A stretch of DNA of 40,518 nt from an uncultured Bacillota bacterium (GCA_949287815.1 CASEHS010000009.1:1-40518), one strand, 5' to 3'. Shown: positions 15,776 to 25,142, counted from the first letter of the stretch. Notes: generated by a model not told the origin, from the sequence alone. Program-made: numbers and translations.

Positions 15776-18334
15776 ATGGCTAAAAAAGAAACAAGTCCCG
15801 AACTTACCGAAGAGTTTAAAAAGACCCTTGCTATGACAAATATGCTCGACGTTGAAGTAAACGACGAGCTGAAAAAATCGTTTATTGCTTATGCTATGGC
15901 GGTAAACGTAAGCCGTGCGATCCCTGATGTCCGCGACGGACTTAAACCTGTACATCGCCGTATATTATATTCCATGCACGAAATGGGATTATATAACGAT
16001 AAGGCATACAGGAAATGTGCGCGTATTGTCGGTGATGTTTTAGGTAAATATCACCCGCACGGAGATACTGCGGTTTATGATGCGCTGGTACGTCTTGCAC
16101 AGGATTTCACGATCAATTTCCCGCTTGTTGACGGTCACGGAAACTTCGGTTCTGTTGACGGCGATTCACCTGCTGCGATGCGTTACACCGAGGCGAGGAT
16201 GTCCAAGCTTGCGGCTGAAATGCTGCGTGATCTGGACAAAGAGACGGTCGATTATTATCCGACGTTTGACGATACGGGTATGCAGCCGTGCGTATTGCCT
16301 GCGCGTTTTCCGAATCTTCTCGTAAACGGAAGCGACGGAATTGCAGTCGGTATGGCTACAAATATACCTCCTCACAATCTTGCCGAAGTTATTTCGGCAG
16401 TAATTGCGCAGATGGATAATCCCGAGATAACGGTGGATGAGTTGATGACGCATCTTCCCGCTCCCGATTTCCCGACTGGCGCTATTCTTATGGGCAGGGC
16501 GGGAATAAAACGTGCATATCGCACGGGCCGAGGAAATTATGTTCTTCGCGCAAAATGTGAAATAGAGGATTATACCTCTGGTAATACCACACGCACGCGG
16601 ATAATAGTGAATGAAATTCCTTATCAGGTCAACAAAGCGCGGCTTGTAGAAAGTATTGCTGATCTTGTTAAGGATAAAAGAGTAGAAGGTATTTCCGATA
16701 TTCGTGAAGAATCGGACAGAGACGGAATGCGTATCGTTATCGAGCTGAAAAAGGATGCCAATGCGCAGGTCGTTTTAAATACGCTTTATAAGCATACCCA
16801 ATTACAGACATCTAACGGTATTACATTGCTGGCGCTTGTAGACGGAGAGCCGAAAGTATTGAACCTGAAAGAATGTATTCATTATTATATTCTGCATCAG
16901 GAAGACGTCATTATCCGCCGCACAAAATTTGATCTCAATAAAGCAGAGGAGCGTGCACATATCGTTTCAGGGCTCGTGCTTGCGCTTGCAAATATTGATG
17001 AAGTAATTGCGATTATCAAGCAATCTGCGGATAAGTTCGTTGCGATCGAAAAATTGACAACGGCTTTTGAGTTGTCCGAAAAGCAGGCGAATGCAATTTT
17101 GGAAATGCGTCTGCAAAGGCTTACTTCTTTGGAAGTGGAAAAACTCAGGGAAGAACTTGAAGAGCTCGGCAGAACGATCGCTGATTTAAAAGATATTCTT
17201 GCCAATGAAAGCAGGGTGCTGGATATTATACGTACCGATCTTAACGTGATCAAAGAAAAATATCCGAGCGAACGTAAGACGGAAATTTCTTACGATTACG
17301 GAGAAATCGATGTGGAAGATCTCATCGAAGAGGAAGATGTTGTCATATCCATGACACACTCGGGTTATATTAAGCGTCAGCCTGTGGCCGAATACCGTGC
17401 GCAGCATCGCGGCGGTATGGGGATTACAGCCCATAAACCCAAGGATGAAGATTTCGTGGAAAGATTATTCATTTCTTCCACGCATGATGATATTTTGTTC
17501 TTTTCCAGTTTCGGGAAAGTGTATTCGATCAAGGGCTATGAGATTCCGGAAGCACAGCGTCAGGCAAGAGGTCGGGCGATCGTAAATCTTTTACAGATCG
17601 AACAGGAAGAAAAGATCACGGCGGTAATACCTTTAGGCGATACCGAAGAAGGATTTATAGCAATGGCAACGCGAAGAGGGTTGATCAAAAAGACAGCTCT
17701 TTCCGAGTTTGCAAATATCCGTAAAGTCGGGAAAATCGCTATAAAAATCAATGAAGGCGATGAGTTGATTTCTGTCGAGTTTACAACCGGAAAAGATGAA
17801 CTGATCATTGCGTCTGCGGAAGGTAAATGTATTCGCTTCAGTGAAAAAGAAGTTCGTCCGATGGGACGCGATACGCAGGGTGTAAGAGCCATGAATCTTT
17901 CGGATGACGACAAGTTGGTCGATATGCTTGTGGTCAAGGAAGGATGTGAAATTCTTACCATTACCTCAAACGGATACGGTAAGCGCTCCGATGTGGAGGA
18001 TTACAGGCTGCAAGGCAGAGCGGGCAAAGGAATCAAGGCCGGAGTGTTCAATGAAAAGACGGGTCGTCTTGTCAATATGAAAAATGTCAACGTAGACGAA
18101 GACCTTATGATTATTTCCGAGAATGGTACGATCATTCGTATGCATGTATCGGATATCTCCAAAATAGGCAGAAATACGCAGGGTGTGCGCGTAATGCGTC
18201 TGAAAGAAGACACCGTTTCGACCGTTGCGGTTGCGCCGAGATCTGATGAGTCGGAAGAAGAAGTGTCCGAAGAAACTGAAATGGAAATTGTATCGGATGA
18301 CGTCGTATCCGAATCAGACGACTCTCAACTTTAA
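15776..18334 (+). CDS. gyrA: DNA gyrase subunit A
   Basis: Breakage-reunion subunit of gyrase, 852 residues. It has the N-terminal SFIAYAMAVNVSRAIPDVRDGLKPVHRR and the catalytic tyrosine in AAMRYTEARMS. The helix YHPHGDTAVYDALVRLAQDF carries the usual quinolone-contact positions. The C-terminal domain has six beta-pinwheel blades, with the GyrA box near QRQARGRAIVNLL. This box supports gyrase rather than topoisomerase IV. An acidic tail (EESEEEVSEE-type) ends the protein. The ribosome site GATGAGGTG precedes the ATG, and the gene is cotranscribed with gyrB. A Thr sits where E. coli has Ser83; this also occurs as wild type in clostridia and is not evidence of resistance. Confidence 0.98.
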   Translation: MAKKETSPELTEEFKKTLAMTNMLDVEVNDELKKSFIAYAMAVNVSRAIPDVRDGLKPVHRRILYSMHEMGLYNDKAYRKCARIVGDVLGKYHPHGDTAVYDALVRLAQDFTINFPLVDGHGNFGSVDGDSPAAMRYTEARMSKLAAEMLRDLDKETVDYYPTFDDTGMQPCVLPARFPNLLVNGSDGIAVGMATNIPPHNLAEVISAVIAQMDNPEITVDELMTHLPAPDFPTGAILMGRAGIKRAYRTGRGNYVLRAKCEIEDYTSGNTTRTRIIVNEIPYQVNKARLVESIADLVKDKRVEGISDIREESDRDGMRIVIELKKDANAQVVLNTLYKHTQLQTSNGITLLALVDGEPKVLNLKECIHYYILHQEDVIIRRTKFDLNKAEERAHIVSGLVLALANIDEVIAIIKQSADKFVAIEKLTTAFELSEKQANAILEMRLQRLTSLEVEKLREELEELGRTIADLKDILANESRVLDIIRTDLNVIKEKYPSERKTEISYDYGEIDVEDLIEEEDVVISMTHSGYIKRQPVAEYRAQHRGGMGITAHKPKDEDFVERLFISSTHDDILFFSSFGKVYSIKGYEIPEAQRQARGRAIVNLLQIEQEEKITAVIPLGDTEEGFIAMATRRGLIKKTALSEFANIRKVGKIAIKINEGDELISVEFTTGKDELIIASAEGKCIRFSEKEVRPMGRDTQGVRAMNLSDDDKLVDMLVVKEGCEILTITSNGYGKRSDVEDYRLQGRAGKGIKAGVFNEKTGRLVNMKNVNVDEDLMIISENGTIIRMHVSDISKIGRNTQGVRVMRLKEDTVSTVAVAPRSDESEEEVSEETEMEIVSDDVVSESDDSQL

Positions 18335-18371
18335 ACTTTAATGTTTATTTCGTAAGATTTTATATTTTAAA

Positions 18372-18412
18372 ATAGAACAACCGCGGCTGAAATCCAGCTG
18401 CGGTTGTTCTAT
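18372..18412. terminator. Bidirectional terminator between gyrA and tmcAL
   Basis: A 13-bp perfect stem (18372-18384 with 18400-18412) plus an inner GCTG/CAGC extension. AT-rich flanks follow on both sides but there is no long T-run. It lies between the convergent ends of gyrA and the minus-strand tmcAL and could serve both. Confidence 0.65.
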
Positions 18413-18440
18413 ATAAAAATACACTTATAAAAAAATTTTT

Positions 18441-19619
18441 TTAAATAAAAAGTACGCCGTGTTCATTGGTTTTGTTTTCAGTAAAGAAATTATAAGCGTC
18501 ATTTGCAAAAACATCTTTCTTAAACACTGGCAGAGCTTTGGAGGATATCTTCTTTTCATCACTGGCTCGCAAAATCAGAGGAAAGGTGGATTTGCTCAGA
18601 GCTGAAAGGAGTTCTTCTGTCTTATCTTGTTTAATTGCAAGAATTTTAAGATATAAATCGTATTTTAAGCATTTTTGTGTGAGATCGTCGGTAATACCCA
18701 GAACAGCAGCTGCAAGAATTCTCCGAATTCGGGACGAAGTATATCTTTTGGTTGTGATTTTGGAAATAAGAACATCATAATCATAATTGCTTTTTGCCAA
18801 CGCTTTTATTCTGTTTTCAAGACCTTCCGTACAGTCGGTTATTTTTTTTAACTCTTCGGCTGAAAGTGATAATGCAGCATAAGCCGCTGTTTTTTTATAT
18901 AGATCAGAAGAAGCTGTTTTTTTAAGATCTGAAAAAACAAAGCTCGGAACATTTTTTTTGACCGCTCTCAGCTGTTTTTGTCTGACGGCTTCCCTGATAG
19001 CGGAAGAAGAAGAAAATCTGCCTGAAAGTTTGGTTTCATTGTGCGCACTTCCGGTGCGCAGGATGGGAAATATTTCAGCGCTGCTGTTAAAGAAACGTAG
19101 TGCTTTGGTATATTCCAAGCCTAAAATATTGTTGGGAGATAAAAATAAATTCGTTTCTTCGGGGTTGTCTGTGTTATGGTAAGCTTCGCGTCTCGCGCGA
19201 GTCAGACTCATGCCGCTTTTAAGTTTTGCCTTGATAATGGATCGGATGTTGGGGGATTCTTTTTCGGTAAGTGCTGCGGCTTTTTGAAATAAATCTTTGT
19301 CAGGATTTTCACTTCCAAAGGCTAGGAAAGAGAAATCAGGAATGGAGGATAAAAGTTTGACGGCACCTTTTGCAAAAATTTCTGCGTTAGAAATAGCAAA
19401 CGGGACGGGAAGTTCAATGACTGCATCCGCCCCCTCAAGAACAGCGTGTTTTGCTCTTGTAAACTTATCCATTACGGCCAGGTCTCCGCGTTGAGTGAAA
19501 CCTCCGCTCATAACACAAATCACGGCGTCTGCCTTAGTAAGCTTTTTGGCTTCGGAAAGAAGATATGCGTGTCCGTTGTGAAATGGATTATATTCGCAAA
19601 TTATGCCACAAATTTTCAT
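18441..19619 (-). CDS. tmcAL: tRNA(Met) cytidine acetate ligase
   Basis: Forms N4-acetylcytidine at the wobble position of elongator tRNA-Met from acetate and ATP through acetyl-AMP. The 392-residue protein (YlbM/DUF795 family) opens with the nucleotidyltransferase motif GIICEYNPFHNGHAYLL. CVMSGGFTQRGDLAVMDKFTRA, GADAVIELPVPFA and SPNNILGLEYTKAL follow. Unlike TmcA of enterics it uses acetate directly, which is in keeping with its position divergent from the acetate-forming pta–ackA operon. ATG 19619 lacks a good nearby ribosome site (AAAGG lies 14 bp away). A shared intergenic region of about 140 bp holds divergent promoters. Confidence 0.92.
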   Translation of the reverse strand: MKICGIICEYNPFHNGHAYLLSEAKKLTKADAVICVMSGGFTQRGDLAVMDKFTRAKHAVLEGADAVIELPVPFAISNAEIFAKGAVKLLSSIPDFSFLAFGSENPDKDLFQKAAALTEKESPNIRSIIKAKLKSGMSLTRARREAYHNTDNPEETNLFLSPNNILGLEYTKALRFFNSSAEIFPILRTGSAHNETKLSGRFSSSSAIREAVRQKQLRAVKKNVPSFVFSDLKKTASSDLYKKTAAYAALSLSAEELKKITDCTEGLENRIKALAKSNYDYDVLISKITTKRYTSSRIRRILAAAVLGITDDLTQKCLKYDLYLKILAIKQDKTEELLSALSKSTFPLILRASDEKKISSKALPVFKKDVFANDAYNFFTENKTNEHGVLFI

Positions 19620-19635
19620 TTTCAGAATTAAAACC

Positions 19636-19664
19636 TTTACTTTTAAAATGGAATGTTATATAAT
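19636..19664 (+). promoter_or_regulatory. Promoter of pta–ackA
   Basis: TTTACT (19636-19641), 17-bp spacer, TATAAT (19659-19664). The leader would be about 90 nt, ending in TTGAGGTGATTTTGAA before ATG 19762. Confidence 0.5.
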
Positions 19665-19684
19665 GGTAAACAGCTGGGTGTCAA
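19655..19684 (-). promoter_or_regulatory. Promoter of tmcAL
   Basis: On the minus strand TTGACA (19684-19679) and TATAAC (19660-19655) with an 18-bp spacer. It overlaps the plus-strand pta promoter, so the two probably interfere. Confidence 0.5.
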
Positions 19685-19761
19685 AATCCGAAAAATGACA
19701 ACCGCTGCATTTATTATAAACGATTTACGTTAAAAAATAAAGTGTTTGAGGTGATTTTGAA

Positions 19762-20760
19762 ATGGCAACTTTTATGGATAAAATTAAAGAGAAAGCGGCA
19801 TCTCTCAACAAAAGGATCGTTCTTTGTGAAGGGGAGGACAGTAGGGTGGTCAAAGCCGCTTCCGATGCGGTAAAGCAAAAAATCGCAAAGATCACGCTTC
19901 TTGGCGATCCCGATCAGATCAGAAAGGAAAATCCCGATGTAGATCTTTCGGGGGTAGATATTGTAAATCCTGCTACCAGTGAAAAGAGAGCAGAATACGC
20001 AGCTTTGTTATATGAATTAAGAAAATCAAAGGGTATGACAGAAGAGCAGGCTGAAAAACTGTCTTATGATAATACTTATTTTGGTGTTCTGATGCTGAAA
20101 GCAGGCGATGTGGACGGTCTTGTGTCAGGTGCTTGCCATTCTACGGCAAACACGCTTCGTCCCGGTTTGCAGATCGTTAAAGCTGCGCCCGGTGTGCCGC
20201 TTGTATCCAGCTATTTTCTGATGATCGCGCCGGAAGGCGGAAATCAGTTCTGTGAAGACGGGGCTTACATTTATTCCGATTGTGGGCTGAATGAAAATCC
20301 CACTAGCGAACAGCTTTCAGATATTGCGATTATTTCTGCGAAAACAGCGGAAAAAATTGCAGGTTTGGAGCCGAGAGTCGCAATGCTTTCCTTCTCCACA
20401 AAAGGCAGTGCAAAACACGCAGACATCGATAAAGTAACCGCCGCACTGGCGCTTGCAAAAGAAAAGGCTCCCGATCTTAATATAGACGGTGAGTTGCAGT
20501 TGGATGCAGCGATTGTACCGTCGGTGGCAAAGTCCAAAGCTCCCGGTTCAAAGGTTGCGGGACATGCTAATGTATTGATTTTCCCTGATCTTGATGCAGG
20601 AAATATCGGTTATAAGCTGACGGAAAGACTGGGCGGTTTTCAGGCGGTCGGGCCTCTTTGCCAGGGCTTTGCAAAACCTATAAACGATTTGTCCAGAGGA
20701 TGTAAGGCAGAAGATGTTGTGGCTGCTGTAGCGATCACGGCCTTGCAGACTCAACTTTAA
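19762..20760 (+). CDS. pta: Phosphate acetyltransferase
   Basis: Interconverts acetyl-CoA and acetyl phosphate, the first step of acetate formation. The 332 residues match the short, single-domain Pta of Gram-positive bacteria. Recognisable blocks are KRIVLCEGEDSRVVKAA near the N-terminus, LMLKAGDVDGLVSGACHSTA, ARMLSFSTKGSA-like VAMLSFSTKGSAKH, and the C-terminal GPLCQGFAKPINDLSRGC. ackA follows after 32 bp. The conserved clostridial neighbourhood tmcAL–pta–ackA–(yceD)–rpmF is present except for yceD. Confidence 0.96.
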   Translation: MATFMDKIKEKAASLNKRIVLCEGEDSRVVKAASDAVKQKIAKITLLGDPDQIRKENPDVDLSGVDIVNPATSEKRAEYAALLYELRKSKGMTEEQAEKLSYDNTYFGVLMLKAGDVDGLVSGACHSTANTLRPGLQIVKAAPGVPLVSSYFLMIAPEGGNQFCEDGAYIYSDCGLNENPTSEQLSDIAIISAKTAEKIAGLEPRVAMLSFSTKGSAKHADIDKVTAALALAKEKAPDLNIDGELQLDAAIVPSVAKSKAPGSKVAGHANVLIFPDLDAGNIGYKLTERLGGFQAVGPLCQGFAKPINDLSRGCKAEDVVAAVAITALQTQL

Positions 20761-20792
20761 TTTGTATTAAAAAAGGGAGGACAGGAAATACC

Positions 20793-22004
20793 ATGAAAGT
20801 TTTAGTTGTAAACGCAGGCAGCTCTTCTTTAAAATATCAGCTGATCGATATGGACACGGAAAGTGTAATTGCAAAAGGCGGATGCGAACGCATCGGGATC
20901 AGAGGTTCGGTTCTTAAACATAAAACGGGCGGCAAAGAAAAGGTGATCGAGCAGGATATGCCTAACCATAAAGTTGCCCTCAAACTTGTTTTGGATGCGT
21001 TGGTAAATCCTGAATACGGTGCTATTTCATCGATGTCGGAAATCGATGCGGTTGGACACAGGGTTGTGCACAGCGGAGAAGATTTTAATTGTTCCGTTTT
21101 GGTCAATGAAGATGTAATGAAAAAATGCAGGGCCAATATAGAGCTTGCTCCTTTGCATATGCCTGCAAATATTCTTGGTATTGAGGCTTGTCAGGAAGTG
21201 ATGCCCAATACCCCTATGGCGTTGGTGTTTGATACTGCTTTCCATTCTACGATGCCGCAGTATGCTTATATGTACGCGATAAATTATGAGGATTATAAGA
21301 ATTATAAGATCAGAAGATATGGTTTCCACGGAACGAGCCATAAATATGTGTCGCAAGAAGCGATCAAATATTTGGGAAAGCCTGCGGAAGAAACAAAAAT
21401 CGTGACTTGTCATCTTGGCGGCGGATCTTCCATCAGTGCTGTAAAAGGCGGAAAGTGTGTAGATACAAGTATGGGATTTACGCCTCTTGCGGGGGTTCCT
21501 ATGGGTACGCGTTCAGGTGACCTTGATCCTGCTGTTCTTGAATATCTTGCTGCTAAAAAACATTATTCCATGCTTGATTGCGTCAATTATTTAAACAAGG
21601 AATGCGGCGTTTCAGGTGTAAGCGGAGTTTCGAGTGATTTCAGAGATCTTACGAAAGCCGCAGACGAAGGAAATGAGCGCGCTAAACTTGCTATCGATCT
21701 TTTTGCGTACGATTGCAAAAAATATATCGGAGCATATATTGCCGCGATGGACGGTATAGACTGTCTTGTGTTTACTGCAGGGATAGGAGAAAATACATGG
21801 CAGGTAAGAAAGTTGATCTGTGAAGGGCTGGATTTCTTTGGTATCAAAATTGATGATGCAAAGAATCAGCAGAAAAATGACGGAAATATCCATGAACTGA
21901 CCGCGGAAGGAGCAAAAGTAAGGGTTCTTGTTATTCCTACCAATGAAGAATTGGTGATTGCTCGCGAAACGAAGGAACTTGTCGAAAACAATGGAAGAAA
22001 ATAA
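20793..22004 (+). CDS. ackA: Acetate kinase
   Basis: Converts acetyl phosphate and ADP to acetate and ATP, the main substrate-level phosphorylation step of many anaerobes. The 403 residues of the ASKHA fold begin with MKVLVVNAGSSSLKYQL. They also show YGFHGTSHKYVSQ, the phosphate-binding TCHLGGGSSISAV, MGTRSGDLDP and FTAGIGEN. AGGGAGGACAGG gives a strong ribosome site. The last 14 bases overlap the start of the following PH-domain gene. Confidence 0.97.
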   Translation: MKVLVVNAGSSSLKYQLIDMDTESVIAKGGCERIGIRGSVLKHKTGGKEKVIEQDMPNHKVALKLVLDALVNPEYGAISSMSEIDAVGHRVVHSGEDFNCSVLVNEDVMKKCRANIELAPLHMPANILGIEACQEVMPNTPMALVFDTAFHSTMPQYAYMYAINYEDYKNYKIRRYGFHGTSHKYVSQEAIKYLGKPAEETKIVTCHLGGGSSISAVKGGKCVDTSMGFTPLAGVPMGTRSGDLDPAVLEYLAAKKHYSMLDCVNYLNKECGVSGVSGVSSDFRDLTKAADEGNERAKLAIDLFAYDCKKYIGAYIAAMDGIDCLVFTAGIGENTWQVRKLICEGLDFFGIKIDDAKNQQKNDGNIHELTAEGAKVRVLVIPTNEELVIARETKELVENNGRK

Positions 22005-22473
22005 AGATATTTATTTAGCTGAAATTTATCAAAAGCGAATAAAGATTTTGTCCTGGGTATTTTTTGCTGTGATCTTATTGCTTTCTTCACCGCTTTATTA
22101 TTTAATGATCATTGAGTCTGGTTTTTTTGGAGTGTATTTATTTGCTGCGATTTTCATTGCCTTTGCCGATATAATGTTTGTTTTAGTGAACGGATTATTA
22201 TATGCAAAGAATTATAAAATGCGGTTTTGCGGAGAAACTACAAGAATCAGTAAAGGAATATACGGATTTAAAAATCTGATTTTTCGTAAGAGTTCGGTTC
22301 TTAAAGTTTCGGTAAAAACAAGAACTTATAAGAAAGTTAGGTATTATAACGTGAAATTTTTCACGGAAGCGGGTAATGCGACCGCAAGATATCTTTCAAA
22401 GCAAGAGGCAAAAGATTTTCTTATGGGTTACGGGGTACAATATGACGAAAGAATTTTTTCAGACCAGGCGTAA
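21991..22473 (+). CDS. YdbS-like membrane protein with a bacterial PH domain
   Basis: A 160-residue protein starting at ATG 21991 inside the end of ackA. Two adjacent membrane helices (about 18-39 and 46-67) are followed by a soluble domain of beta strands (ETTRISKGIYGFKNLIFRKSSVLKVSVKTRT). This has the layout of the bPH_2 (DUF304) family. The small partner of the B. subtilis YdbS–YdbT pair looks the same. The next gene, which overlaps by 32 bp, is the larger multi-PH partner, supporting the assignment. YdbS/YdbT homologues affect sensitivity to certain peptide antibiotics in Bacillus; whether that applies here is unknown. Sequence conservation is low, so the call rests on topology and pairing. 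Confidence 0.55.
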   Translation: MEENKDIYLAEIYQKRIKILSWVFFAVILLLSSPLYYLMIIESGFFGVYLFAAIFIAFADIMFVLVNGLLYAKNYKMRFCGETTRISKGIYGFKNLIFRKSSVLKVSVKTRTYKKVRYYNVKFFTEAGNATARYLSKQEAKDFLMGYGVQYDERIFSDQA

Positions 22474-23797
22474 AGGGATAATCTATACGATTTTTGTCTT
22501 TATTGCAACGGCATTTTTATTGCTTTGGTTGGATGTTATGCTTGTCGGCAGAATTAGTGCAATGACCGCAACTGAGATACTGTCTGTTTTTGCTATCGCA
22601 CTTGGTGTTTCGTTTTTTTATTTGATAAGATATATTTTTTTCGTAAAGAAAGCAAAAATTTGTGTAGACGATGAAAAGATTCTTTTTCAAAATAATAATA
22701 AAGAAATGATTTTTTCTCTTGCGGAAATTGTGAGTATCAGATCGTATACAGGGCTTTTGTCTAAGATTTTTAAAACAAAAAAAGTAGAACTTGAAACAAA
22801 AAGCCATATTTTAAGTATTTTATTGTGCGAAGAAGATGCTGAAATTTTTTGTTCTCTGATTCCGGAGATTAATAGGTCGGTTTTGAGCGGAGATGAGTTG
22901 TTTTCCGGGAAAGAAAAGTATATTTCTTTATTGTCATCATTTGTAAAATGGACTTTGCTGTTGGGTATTGTGATTGTATCAACTTTACCAATGGTTGTGG
23001 CAGCCTTGCAGTCTTGGAGATCGGCTGGTTTTTATACGTTGGGGTTGCTGGTTGTTTATCTCGTATTGTTGTTAACCGATTTTGGCAGACATATATATGC
23101 CTATGTTCATTACATGCATTATAAAATGAATATCAGTGAAAAAGGTATTATCGTACGTTTTGGTAAATTTGCAAAAGTTGAAAACAGAATTTACCGTGAA
23201 GGAGTTTTATCTTTTTGCTTGAAGCAGGGAATCATTGAAAGGCTGATGGGGTTGTATAAGGTCAGCATAGAAACCAAACAGAAATCAAAAGGTTTATCTG
23301 ATCATGATTATTTTCCTTTTTTAATGAAGAAAGAAGATGCCTATCAGTTGGTAAAATTTCTCGAGCCGCAAAGTTTAGTGGAAGAAAAAGATCGAAAAAT
23401 GCCTATAAAAAATTTTGTGCCTTACATTGAATTCATGTTTTTCCCTGTCATTGCAGTAGTTGTTTTATCTGTCTTTCTTACTCCGTGGTCTTTGATGCTT
23501 TTGTTGCCGTTTATTTTATTTATAATTGGCGCAAGATCAAATCAGAATTATAAGCTATATGGAGACTATGCTTATTTTTCATTTGGTATTCTGGTAAAGA
23601 CTGCTTTGATAGTCAAGTATACAGATATCAGTGCGTCGATCTCATCCTCTAATTTTTTGTCAAAAAAGCTATCTTTGGCTAAGGTTGGATTATGTGTGGG
23701 ACAGTATACGCGTTTTTTCAGTGTAGGGTATATAAACAATAATGATTTTTACGAATTAAGTGAAAAACTTGAAAAAAAGGTTGACAAAGATATTTAA
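22442..23797 (+). CDS. YdbT-like membrane protein with repeated bacterial PH domains
   Basis: 451 residues from ATG 22442. Three pairs of membrane helices (about 12-55, 165-215 and 325-365) alternate with soluble beta-rich segments. The clearest PH-type segment is YKMNISEKGIIVRFGKFAKVE to the region before LVKFLEP. Others follow the first and last helix pairs (ILFQNNNKEMIFSLAEI and YKLYGDYAYFSFGILVKTALI). This three-fold arrangement matches the larger member of the YdbS–YdbT pair. The start overlaps the upstream partner, with GGGGTA as a weak ribosome site, suggesting coupled translation. The rpmF promoter begins inside its last codons. Biochemical role unknown. Confidence 0.6.
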   Translation: MTKEFFQTRRKGIIYTIFVFIATAFLLLWLDVMLVGRISAMTATEILSVFAIALGVSFFYLIRYIFFVKKAKICVDDEKILFQNNNKEMIFSLAEIVSIRSYTGLLSKIFKTKKVELETKSHILSILLCEEDAEIFCSLIPEINRSVLSGDELFSGKEKYISLLSSFVKWTLLLGIVIVSTLPMVVAALQSWRSAGFYTLGLLVVYLVLLLTDFGRHIYAYVHYMHYKMNISEKGIIVRFGKFAKVENRIYREGVLSFCLKQGIIERLMGLYKVSIETKQKSKGLSDHDYFPFLMKKEDAYQLVKFLEPQSLVEEKDRKMPIKNFVPYIEFMFFPVIAVVVLSVFLTPWSLMLLLPFILFIIGARSNQNYKLYGDYAYFSFGILVKTALIVKYTDISASISSSNFLSKKLSLAKVGLCVGQYTRFFSVGYINNNDFYELSEKLEKKVDKDI

Positions 23798-23809
23798 ATA
23801 TTATATAAT
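23781..23809 (+). promoter_or_regulatory. Promoter of rpmF
   Basis: TTGACA (23781-23786), 17-bp spacer, TATAAT (23804-23809). It lies across the stop codon of the PH-domain gene and makes rpmF an independent transcript. Confidence 0.85.
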
Positions 23810-23860
23810 TTGTAAGTCAATCATACCATGAAAGCAAATACGAAAAGAGGTGTATAAATT

Positions 23861-24046
23861 ATGGCGGTACCTAAGTCTAAACAATCCAAGCAGAGAACAA
23901 ATACGAGATATGCTAATTTCAAGGCTACGGCTCCTACTTTGGTAGAGTGCCCTCATTGTCATGAATACAAAGAACCTCATAAGGTCTGCAAAAAATGCGG
24001 CTATTATGACGGGAAAGAAATTGTAAATGTTGAGGATAAAAAGTAA
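23861..24046 (+). CDS. rpmF: 50S ribosomal protein L32
   Basis: Large-subunit protein of 61 residues. N-terminal AVPKSKQSKQRTNTRYANFK is the classic L32 start. The zinc-binding form is present with CPHC and CKKC, as opposed to the cysteine-free paralogue made under zinc limitation in some bacteria. The ribosome site AAGAGGTG precedes the ATG. In most Gram-positives the gene follows yceD (DUF177); here PH-domain genes occupy that place. Confidence 0.97.
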   Translation: MAVPKSKQSKQRTNTRYANFKATAPTLVECPHCHEYKEPHKVCKKCGYYDGKEIVNVEDKK

Positions 24047-24050
24047 TTTA

Positions 24051-24078
24051 AAAGCGGCAGGTGATCTGCCGCTTTTTT
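24051..24078 (+). terminator. Rho-independent terminator of rpmF
   Basis: AAAGCGGCAG (24051-24060) pairs with CTGCCGCTTT (24066-24075), five-base loop, followed by a T-run to 24078. The next 170 bp up to the AraC-type gene show no feature I can support. Confidence 0.9.
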
Positions 24079-24247
24079 ATTTTCTGAAAAATTATTTTAG
24101 GTAAAAATTATGTAATATTTTTTATATTGGATTATATAAAACGATTACGGCAAACATAGAGTTACAATCCTATTTAGGTTGGGTAAGTGATAATAAAGCT
24201 GATACTCTGAGGTACAACTTGATATAGTTTTATGCTTTACAAAAAGC

Positions 24248-25135
24248 TTATTGGGGAGAATTGCTGAAATTTTTTTTGTAAGAAAGAGGAGTCATTTTTA
24301 TTTTGTTTTTGAAAAGGGTTGAAAAGTGATTTTCATCATTAAAGCCAAGACAGGAAGCAATGGCTTTTATAGGTAGATCTGTATACCTTAACAAATTTTT
24401 TGCGGCTTGCAACTTTTGATTGATAAGATATTGATATGGCGCTTCATTATAGTGCTTTTTAAATTCACGGCTTAGGTGTTGTCTGGAAATAAAAAGTTTT
24501 TTTGCAATATCAGTGATATTTGAGGAAGAATAAACGGCGGCATCCAGTTCATTTCTGATTTGTTCAGCAAATGAATTTTTTTTCTGTTTACTGTTTTCCA
24601 ATAGAAAAAATTGCAAGAAAATATTAAAAACAATGCGTGATGCTTCATAACATATGTCTTCATTGTTTTCAGAAAATTCGGAGATTGAGTAAAGCTTTTC
24701 AAATTCTTGTTTGCATTCAGGAAGGTGTGCAATATAAACGGAATCTATTTTTAATTTCTCAGCGAGGATATCAAATACTTCCCCCGTAAAGTTTATCCAG
24801 ATTTTTTTGAAAGGATCGGATTTATCTACAAAATACTGATGAGCAGTATTATTTTTTAAAAAATATACATCGCCGCTTGTAACAGTATAAGTTTTTTGAT
24901 CGGCACAAATATATCCTTTGCCGCTTACCACGTATTCAAGTACATGCATATCTCCCCGAGGGCGAAAAATAGAATAATCCGCGGTAGGGTTAGTTATTCC
25001 GATTGCCTGAACAAAAATCGGAACGATTTCAGATTTTGATTTAAAAAAGGAAAGCTGTTCATCAAAAATACTCTTTAAACGTTGAGCGGGTGTTTGATTG
25101 ATTGAATGAGACGGTGTGTGAGGTTGATTATTCAT
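24248..25135 (-). CDS. AraC-family transcriptional regulator with cupin sensor
   Basis: 295 residues. The N-terminal part (about 20-125) is an AraC-type beta-barrel with RGDMHVLEYVVSGKGY and TYTVTSGDVYFLKNNTAHQY. The C-terminal 100 residues hold two helix-turn-helix motifs, ITDIAKKLFISRQHLSREFK and IKAIASCLGFNDENHFSTLF, ending in the usual MTPLSYKK. The start is taken as ATG 25135, because an upstream in-frame codon at 25171 lies inside the -35 box. No ribosome site precedes it and the -10 is seven bases away, so translation is probably leaderless. It is divergent from the decarboxylase operon. Such regulators often sense a sugar or small effector and may control that operon, which is inference from position. 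Confidence 0.9.
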   Translation of the reverse strand: MNNQPHTPSHSINQTPAQRLKSIFDEQLSFFKSKSEIVPIFVQAIGITNPTADYSIFRPRGDMHVLEYVVSGKGYICADQKTYTVTSGDVYFLKNNTAHQYFVDKSDPFKKIWINFTGEVFDILAEKLKIDSVYIAHLPECKQEFEKLYSISEFSENNEDICYEASRIVFNIFLQFFLLENSKQKKNSFAEQIRNELDAAVYSSSNITDIAKKLFISRQHLSREFKKHYNEAPYQYLINQKLQAAKNLLRYTDLPIKAIASCLGFNDENHFSTLFKNKIKMTPLSYKKNFSNSPQ

Positions 25136-25142
25136 AGCAATA

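Noticed and set aside
16060-16120. Quinolone-resistance substitution in GyrA (Thr at the Ser83 position)
   Set aside because: Thr is a wild-type residue here in clostridia such as C. difficile; no inference of resistance is justified.
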